Assembly (NCBI GenBank): GCA_963580285.1
Contig: OY757020.1
Coordinates: 102,179,497 to 102,243,496 of the forward strand
Origin: Lucinisca nassula
Lineage: Eukaryota; Mollusca; Bivalvia; Lucinida; Lucinidae
Direction: 5' to 3'
Length of the DNA: 64,000 nt
Program-made: the position numbers and the translations under genes
Notes under the pieces: generated by a model
The model's database searches: none
Told to the model about the DNA's origin: nothing
What the model saw: only the letters and a program-made list of their open reading frames with translations
Shown: piece after piece, positions 56,473 through 64,000 of the stretch
How positions within the stretch are numbered: position 1 is the stretch's first letter
Layout: each line of letters opens with the position of its first letter

Positions 56473-56978
56473 TTAACGTTTGGACCAATTTTGTGCGCTA
56501 GATATTAATTCTCTTTCTGAAAAATCCCAGATATCAAACTCAAAGTTCGATACAGCCCCTTTAGGGGATTCACCATCTGGAAAAGAATAACCTCTTTGCT
56601 TCTTCCATAATTTGATCCTTTTTTTGTTTTTTAGTCTTTCGGGATAATTATCTTTCTTGTTCCACCGCCGGTTTTTGATCGGACTTGTTTTGTTCTTTGA
56701 TGTGTTTTGTGTATCCAGCTTAATTCAATTTGACATTTCTCTTTCAGTGCGTTTTTGTTTCCATATGGTCGTCTCATTTCGCTTTCTTCGTCTCTCTTCT
56801 TTTTAGAGGTTTTAGCTTTCTCTAATTTTGCTTGAAGTACTGCCAACAGTTTGTGTTTTCGTTTATTCTGGTTATTATCTTTTTGTAAGTATTTCCTCAG
56901 TCGGAGGCGATCTCCATTTACAGGCAGGTAGTTACTAAGCTCGTCGTCTGTCATGAAGTTGACTAAATCAGGAGAAAT
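56473..56978 (-). pseudogene. Conserved exon of an unassigned animal protein family (SAM-like start, GGGTR motif)
   Basis: A minus-strand exon opens after a good 3' splice site (TTGGTTTCTTTAATTACAG, exon from 56978): ISPDLVNFMTDDELSNYLP, then NGDRLRLRKYLQK, resembling a SAM domain. A Lys-rich segment (KLEKAKTSKKKRDEE) leads to IELSWIHKT and VRSKTGGGTRKIIIPKD, a motif I associate with uncharacterised proteins of fish and molluscs. A stop at 56631-56633 and frameshifts follow, after which FPDGESPKGAVSNFEFDIWDF and a Glu-rich end run to TAA at 56473. The family function is unknown. The splice site suggests a host gene or an intron-bearing transposon gene; the breaks suggest a pseudogene. Confidence 0.5.
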
Positions 56979-57032
56979 CTGTAATTAAAGAAACCAAGGA
57001 ATAAATGCCATAAAACTCGAAATTGTAGATTT

Positions 57033-57132
57033 TTATTTTATTTTCGTTTGATGTACGGCCCTTTTAAGCTTATTTAACTCATTTCGAGACTATGGTTAAT
57101 CAGAGGTGGGCGAAGACCTGAGTGGCCGGAAG
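57033..57132 (-). mobile_element. Diverged SINE fragment
   Basis: TACGGCCCTTTTAAGCTTATTT through GGTTAATCAGAGGTGGGCG matches the tail of the 55758 SINE family with many differences. Confidence 0.65.
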
Positions 57133-57225
57133 ATATTTAGTTGAATTTGTTGTTTTGTAGTCTGTATTTTATGTGAGCTATGAAGAATAAGTTGAGTATT
57201 ACAATAATAAGAGGTCCATGATTGA

Positions 57226-59953
57226 CCTGATGATGATGATGATGATTTCGTGTTTAACGACGCGTCAACCCTCTTTGTGGGTCATAAGTGTCAAGCGGTT
57301 AATGGTTAAATTGCATGAAGAATTATGAGGATATTAAAAGTAAAAAGGTAAGTATGATAATTATAAAAATCTGAAACAGTTAAATCTTATGAAAAAGTCC
57401 AATATCTTTTAAGAATAAAATAATATTATCAACAGGTACATCTTGAAATAATTGTTGCAAAGTGTCAGCTTTGAAGTACAAGTCACGGGACTGTGAAAAG
57501 TCTACACATTCAATTAAGATATGTTTAACAGTGAATGGCTGATCACATCCTACACAAGAAGGCTGATCATCACCATTCAAAATATAAGAATGAGTAACTC
57601 TAGTATGGCCAATGCGCAGTCGTGTTAATACTACATCCTCTTTCCTGGAAAACTGTGAAGGAGAGCATTTTGTTCCAACGACAGGTTTAATGGCATGGAG
57701 TTTGTTATTTATTGTACGGTCCCATTCGCATTGCCATTCCGACAAGATGTATCTGTTGATAAATGGTTTAAAATTATTAAAAGGAATTTTAAAAACAGAC
57801 GGATCAAGATTGAGCGATTCCTTTACTTTCTTGTCAGCATATTCATTGCCTACAATGCCAATATGGCTCGGAAGCCAACAAAACAAGATTTGGTGCGTTT
57901 TAGAAATTTCATGATGTTTTTCGATCAGTTTTTGTATTTGAGGATTTTAAGATGATGAATGGTCTAAAGCCTTAAGCACAGAAAGTGAATCAGAAAATAT
58001 AATTGCTTTTTGAAATGATGAAGAACTGATAAAATCTAAAGCTAGGTCTATTGCTTTGGTTTCAGCTGTAAAAATAGATGAACCATCTGGAAGGCGCAAG
58101 GTCCGGTGCGCATCCCTAGAAACACACGCACAACCAACTTTATCTCCTTCTTTGGAACCATCAGTATAGGCTTGCTGGTAATCATTGTAACGTGACTGTA
58201 GTACCTGAAAGTTTTGTTTGAGTAGCAGTGGATTTGAATCGGATTTTTTGCCATCATGTAAGTCAAACAGAATAGAAGGTTTTTTAATACAACAAGATGG
58301 AACTTCGGCCGTTTCATGTTTTTGAATATTTTTAAGGTCGATACCTGAATTGTCTAACAGTGGTAAAATACGTAATCCAAAAGGTTTGATTGCTGTGGGT
58401 TTAGTTTCATACTTATCTACAAATTGAGGTGGAAATGAAATTTTGGATGCCGGGTTAGATGGATTTTGCAGCAAGTCTAATAGCATACTGAAGAGAAAGT
58501 TTCTCTCTACGCGAAGTTAAAGATGGTTCACTTGCTTCTACATAAAGGCTTAATACGGGAGAAGTACGGAAGGCTCACATAGCCAGACGAAGGCATTGGT
58601 GATGGATAGTATCCAAGGATTTTAAATTGGACTTTCTGGCAGAACCATAAACAACAGACCCATAATCTAATTTAGATCTAATTAAATAAAAATCTAAAAT
58701 GAGATCCTTTAAGAGCAATGAAAACATACATAAGAAAGAAGATGGGTCTTTTCTGACTCTAAGTAAAGGCCGGTAAAGATTTAATAAAGTAAACCGATCT
58801 GCTCCCCAACTTGAATGAGCTAAAACTTCAAAAGATTCGAAGCCCTCGAGCATTTCGCTTTAAGATATTTAATATGGGGAATAAAGATAACTTTTGGTCA
58901 AATATGACCCCAAGAAATGTGGCTTCTTCAACAACAGGAATTTGTGATCCGTATATAAACAGGGAAGGATGGTCGTGTTTCTTCCGTAGCTTACAAAAAT
59001 GAACACACTGCGTTTTCGACTTGGAGAACTTGAAACCATTTTTATCAGTCCATTCTTCTATTCGTTTTAAATTTTGTTGTAACTTTCGTTCAATTGTTTT
59101 CATGTTTTTTGAACGGTAACGTATACAAAAATCATCAACATACAATGAACAGTCTGTTTTGTCGTCCAAACATCGTACAATGTTATTTATTTTGATGTTA
59201 AATAGCGTAGTTGAGAGAATACTACCCTGTGGGACACCCTGCTCTTGTGCATAGAGATCTGACAGGGTAGATCCCACGCGGACTTGAAATACACGCTCAC
59301 CTAAAAACTTTGAATAAAACTGGGAAGTTTTCCCCTTAAGCCGATGTTATGGAGATCTCTCAATATTCCATAACGCCACGTGGTATCATATGCTTTCTCC
59401 AAGTCGAAAAAGACAGCTACTACTTGTTCTTTGTTAATAAAAGCATCTCGTATAAATGTTTCTAATCTTATTAAATTGTCGTTGGTACTACGTTCCGAAC
59501 GAAAACCTGACTGATAATCTGAAATGAGGTTGTTGGACTCTAAGTACCAGACTAATCTCTTGTTTATCTTGTTTATCATTCTCTCCAATGTTTTACACAA
59601 ACAACTTGTCAAAGCTATCGGACGATAATTTGTAGGTTCTGCATGATCTTTCCCTGGTTTTGGAATTGGTACAACTGTAGCAAAACGCCAGCTCTCAGGA
59701 CAGACCCCAGTTTCCCAAATATTATTAAAGGTATCTAAAAGTGTTGAAAGAGAACTTTTTGGTAGATGCTTAAGCATCTGATGATGAATTTCATCGGGAC
59801 CGGTTGCTGTATTGTGTAATTTTTCAATGGCTTCCACTAGTTCGGATAAGTTAAAAGGTTTGTTGTATTCTTCGTGATTGTGGGATTTGAAGTTTAGATT
59901 TCTTTTCTCTTGGTCCTTTTGGAAATTTCTAAAAGTGTCAGAATAATTTCGCG
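57226..59953 (-). pseudogene. Nimb-like copy D (RNase H, RT; 5' part missing)
   Basis: The 3' tail (GAT)n is at about 57228-57246. The minus strand then gives the RNase H end (57380-57955: SHIGIVGNEYADKK, CVGCDQPFTVKHILIEC), TDGSKEGDKVGCACVS (about 58150), the thumb region, YVDDFCIRYRS (about 59130), GVPQGSILSTTLF (about 59230) and DLEKAYDTTWRYGIL (about 59390), with the RT fingers up to about 59950. Frame breaks lie near 57950, 58480, 58600-58770, 58850 and 59285. A foreign 89-bp piece sits at about 58684-58772. Copy E begins at 59954, so D may continue beyond the window. Confidence 0.8.
58684..58772 (+). repeat. 89-bp monomer fragment antisense inside copy D
   Basis: ATGAGATCCTTTAAGAGCAA to AAGAAAGAAGATGGGTC matches the 5' monomer of copy A (19838-19900). 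It is on the plus strand while copy D is on the minus strand. It interrupts the conserved text around RSLIRSKLDYGS. Confidence 0.75.
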
Positions 59954-62900
59954 GTGATGATGATGATGATTTCGTGTTTAACGACGCGTCAACCCTCTTT
60001 GGGGTCATAAGTTTCAAACGGTTAATGGTTAACGGCATTGAGAATTATGAGGATATTAAATGTAAAACAATTAGTTTGATATGTATAAAAATCTTAAACA
60101 GTTAAATCTTATGAAAAAGTCCAATTTCTTTTAAGAATAAAATAATATTTTCAAAAGGTACATCTTGAAACAATTGTCGCAAAGTATCAGCTTTGAAGTA
60201 TAAGTTACGGGACTGTGAAAAGTCTACACATTCAATTAAAATATGTTTCACAGTGAATGGCTGATCACAGCCTACACAGGAAGGCTGTTCATCACCATTT
60301 AAAATAAAAGAATGAGTAACTCTAATATGGCCAATCGTAGTCGTGTTAATACTACATCCTCTTTCCTGGAAATCTGTGGAGGAGAGCATTTAGTTCCAAC
60401 GACAGGTTTAATGGCATGGAGTTTGTTATTTATTGCACGGTCCCATTCGCCTTGCCATTCCGACAAGATGTATCTGTTGATAAATGGTTTAAAATTATTA
60501 AAAGGAAGTTTAAAAACAGACGGATCAAGATTGAGCGATTTCTTTGCTTTCTTGTCAGCAAACTCATTGCCGACAATGCCAATATGGCTCGGAAGCCAAC
60601 AAAACAAGATTTGGTGCGTTTTAGAAATTTCATGATGTTTTTCGATCAGTTTTTGTATTTGAGGATTTTTAGATGATGAATGGTCTAAAGCCTTAAGCAC
60701 AGAAAGTGAATCAGAAAATATAATTGCTTTTTGAAATGATGAAGAACTGATAAAATCTAAAGCTAGGTCTAATGCTTTGGCTTCAGCTGTAAAAATAGAT
60801 GAACCATCTGGAAGGCGCAAGGTTTGGTGCGTATCTTTAGAAACATACGCACAACCAACTTTATCTCCTTCTTTGGAACCATCAGTATAGACTTGCTGGT
60901 AATCATTGTAACGTGACTGCAGTATCTGAAAGTTTTGTTTGAGTAGCATTGGATTTGATTCGGATTTTTTGCCATCATGTAAGTCAAACAGAATAGGTTT
61001 TTTAATACAACAAGATGGAACTTCGGCCGTATCAGGTTTTTGAATATTTTTAAGGTCGATACCTGAATTTTCTAGCAGTGGTAAAATACGTAATCCAAAA
61101 GATTTGATTGCTGTGGGTTTAGTTTCATACTTATCCACAAATTGAGGTGGAAATGAAATTTTGGATGCCGGGTTAGATGGATTAGCAGCAAGTCTAATAG
61201 CATACTGAAGAGAAAGTTTCTCTCTGCGCGAAGTTAAAGATGGTTCACCTGCTTCTACATAAAGGCTTAATACGGGAGAAGTACGGAATGCTCCCATAGC
61301 CAGACGAAGGCCTTGGTGATGGATAGTATCCAAAGATTTTAAATAAGACTTTCTGGCAGAACCATAAACAATAGACCCATAATCTAATTTAGATCTTATC
61401 AGAGACCGGTAAAGATGTAATAAAGTGTACCGATCTGCTCCCCAACTTGTATGAGCTAAAACTTTTTTTGAGATTCAAAGCTTTTAAGCATTTCGCTTTA
61501 AGATATTTAATATGGGGAATAAAAGATAACTTTTGATCAAATATGACCCCAAGAAATTTGGCTTCTTCAACAACAGGAATTTGTGATCCATATAAAAACA
61601 AGGAAGGATGTTCGTGTTTCTTCCGTAGCTTACAAAAATGAACACACTGCGTTTTCGACTTGGAGAAGTTGAAACCATTTTTATCAGTCCATTCTTCTAT
61701 TCTTTTTAAATTTTGTTGTAACTTTCGTTCAATTGTTTTCATATTTTTTGAACGGTAACATATACAAAAATCGTCAACATACAAGGAACAATCAGTTTTG
61801 TCGTCCAAACATTGTACAATATTGTTTATTTTGATGTTAAATAGCGTAGTTTAAAGAATACTACCCTGTGGGACACCCTGTTCTTGATCATAGAAATCTG
61901 ACACGGTAGACCCCACACGCACCTGAAACATGCGCTCCCCTAAAAAGCTTTCAATAAAACTGGGAAGTTTTCCTCTTAAGCCAATGTTATGTAGATCTTT
62001 CAATATTCCATAACGCCATGTGGTATCGTATGCTTTCTACAAGTCGAAAAAGACAGCTAGTACGTGTTCTTTGTTAATAAAAGCATCTCGTATAAATGTT
62101 TCTAGTCTTTTTAAATTGTCATTGGTACTACGTTCCGAACGAAAACTCGATTGATATTCTGAAATGAGGTTGTTGGACTCTTAGGTACCAGACTAATCTC
62201 TTGTTTATCATTCTCTCCAATGTTTTACACAAACAACATGTCAAAGCTATCGGACGATAATTTGTAGGTTCTGCATGATCTTTCCCTGGTTTCGGAATTG
62301 GTACAACTGTAGCTAGACGCCAGCTCTCAGGACAGACCCCCGTTTCCCAAATATTATTAAAGATATCTAAAAGAGTTGTAAGAGAACTTTTTGGCAGATG
62401 CTTAAGCATCTGATAATGAATTTCATCGGGGCCGGTTGCCGTATCATGTGATTTTTCAATGGCTTCAACGAGTTCGGATAAGTTAAAAGGTTTGTTGTAT
62501 TCTTCGTGATTAAGGGATTTAAAGTTTATATTTCGTTTCTCTTGGTCCTTTTGGAAATTTCTAAAAGTGTCAGAATAATAACGCGATGATGAATTTCTCA
62601 AGAATGTGCTCCCAAGAGTATCTGAAATATCTTTTTTGTTGAAGCTATTGTGTCAAATTCAGTATTTAAATGTGTAAAACTAGAAGACTTCGTTTTTCCT
62701 GAAATTTTTCGTACCATATCCCAAACCTTTTTAATGGGGGTTTTGTAGTTCAATTTGGAGACATATTGTCTCCATGACTTTCGTTTTGAAGCTCGGATTG
62801 TTCGCCGAGCTTTAGCTCTAAAATCTTTTACGTCGTTTAGCTTTTCTGAAGTGGGATTTTTGCAGAACTTATTTAGAGCCTGTTAACTAAGGCTTGCTTT

Positions 62901-64000
62901 TCTTAGTATTTGTGGAGGTCTTTGGAATGCATTGCTCTGATATATTAATAAGTGTATCTGTGAAATCAGAAACAATGTCGGATGATTCATTTAAGTGATC
63001 AACTGATAACTCTTCTTCACATAAATTATGGAATAATTCCCAGTCGGCTTTATTCATTTTCCATTTCAGGTTACAGTCCTCATCTGTTTCGTTTACGCTC
63101 TCAATTATAACAGGGAAGTGATCACTTCCGCACTGATCATCATGAAAAGACCAGTCATAGTCCAAGAAGAGAGATGGGTGACACAAAGAGAGATCTAAAG
63201 ACGACAAATGACCTGTCGCAGGGTGAAGGTAAGTGTAAGATTTATCATTCATCAAGCAAAGATCGCTTTTGGCAATAAAATCTTCGACGAGTGCTCCTCT
63301 GTTATTGATATCTTTACAGCCCCATAGAATATTGTGACCATTGAAGTCGCCAACTAAAAGATATGGTGATGGAAGTTGACTCAGCAAGGAGTCAAGGTGT
63401 TCGGGCTTTTAAGAAAATGAGGGCGGGATATATAGAGAGCAAATTGTAGTTTCTTTATCCAGAGAAACCGATACTGCTACAGCTTGTAGGTCTGTTTTTA
63501 ATTTGATCTCTCTTTGTGGTAAACATAATTTAACAAGAATTGAACTGCCACCAGATGGTTTGTTACCATCAGAATAGATATAGTTGTATGTATTGAAACC
63601 CCTGACATCAAGGTTGTCGTCAGTTTTTAAAAAAGTTTCTTGCAAACAAAAAACCGACGGTTTTAATAACGAAACTAGTAATAAGAGTTCATTATAATTT
63701 AAGACCTCGACAATTCCATTGTATTATTTTGTGTTTTAAATCCATTTTAGGAAGAGATTAAGACTAGAAACTATATTGGAGCTGCAATTGGTGATATAGA
63801 TCTGCTACACCCAGCTCGTGGTGTTGCTGACCTCGATCTGTTATTGCCACTTGGTGATGATGGAGTTTCAGCGAACTCCATATCACTGTCACTCAAAGAT
63901 CCGAATCTGTTCTGGAATTTTATATTGTCTGTTTCCATTGTCTGTCTGTTTTTGAGACAATTGTTTTTTTTTTCGGATCTTCCGATCCCTTATTAGTTCG
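59954..64000 (-). pseudogene. Nimb-like copy E, running off the window end
   Basis: The (GAT)n tail is at about 59957-59972. Minus-strand order: zinc knuckle and RNase H (60102-61000; TDGSKEGDKVGCAYVS, FSDSLSVLKALD), thumb (61000-61500), YVDDFCICYRS (about 61775), GVPQGSILSTTLF (about 61875), fingers (62128-62601), linker, endonuclease (62887-63645: VGDFNGHNILWG, SDHFPVIIESV) and ORF1 tail (63740-64000: FRIFE-like SDSDMEF). A frame break near 60320 in RNase H, an insertion near 61465 (five extra T), nonsense at 61850-61852 region and 62180 and others disable it. It is otherwise the only copy besides A with ORF1 and ORF2 joined. Confidence 0.85.

Overview
The window is eukaryotic, AT-rich, intron-bearing and almost entirely made of decayed mobile elements. 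The overall repeat vocabulary (short fold-back elements, tRNA-derived SINEs, elements carrying central tandem arrays, a Nimb/I-like non-LTR family) suggests a mollusc, most likely a bivalve; this is inference from style and was not tested by search. No intact cellular gene was found. Two or three short exon-like remnants could come from host or domesticated genes.

Layout. 1-2.2 kb: non-coding with one 300-bp repeat (family A). 2.8-10.6 kb: a broken Helentron-type rolling-circle transposon, encoding in order a Ulp1-like protease, an 18-copy Lys/Glu-rich 23-residue repeat, a Helitron Rep, a PIF1-like helicase and a C-terminal endonuclease of non-LTR type. 12.5-13.7 kb: antisense non-LTR fragment (family M). 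13.8-17.7 kb: one tRNA-derived SINE split by a non-LTR element (family L, 6-bp target duplication) and by a 1.3-kb solo LTR (5-bp target duplication). 17.7-19.3 kb: SINE, L and M fragments, short fold-back element, repeat A. 19.4-26 kb: the most complete Nimb/I-like element (tandem 5' monomers, zinc-knuckle ORF1, EN-RT-RNase H ORF2, (ATC)n tail). 26.7-38.8 kb: SINEs and two elements built around tandem arrays (146-bp and about 320-bp units), then a 1.6-kb CATG/CA-rich tract. 39-43.1 kb: an inverted pair of repeat A and a shattered DDE-type transposase gene. 43.4-44.9 kb: chimeric M/L fragment. 45.1-49.2 kb: a four-level nest of Nimb-like copies in a TTAA-flanked inverted-repeat element. 49.5-57 kb: RecQ-like fragment, another Nimb-like copy, hAT-like C-terminus, paired palindromes, Penelope-like element, minisatellite array and an isolated conserved exon. 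57.2-64 kb: two antisense Nimb-like copies, the second abutting or inserted in the first and running off the window.

Working relationships. The L element and a tRNA-headed SINE at 36.6 kb share a 3' end and (GATA)n tail, so L probably moved the SINE in trans. An unclassified 770-bp family (family B) has a fixed 3' end and variable 5' truncation and has landed inside many other elements, which makes it a useful relative-age marker. Every large open frame has frameshifts, nonsense codons or truncations. Two of the Helentron frameshifts lie in A-homopolymers, so some damage could be assembly error.
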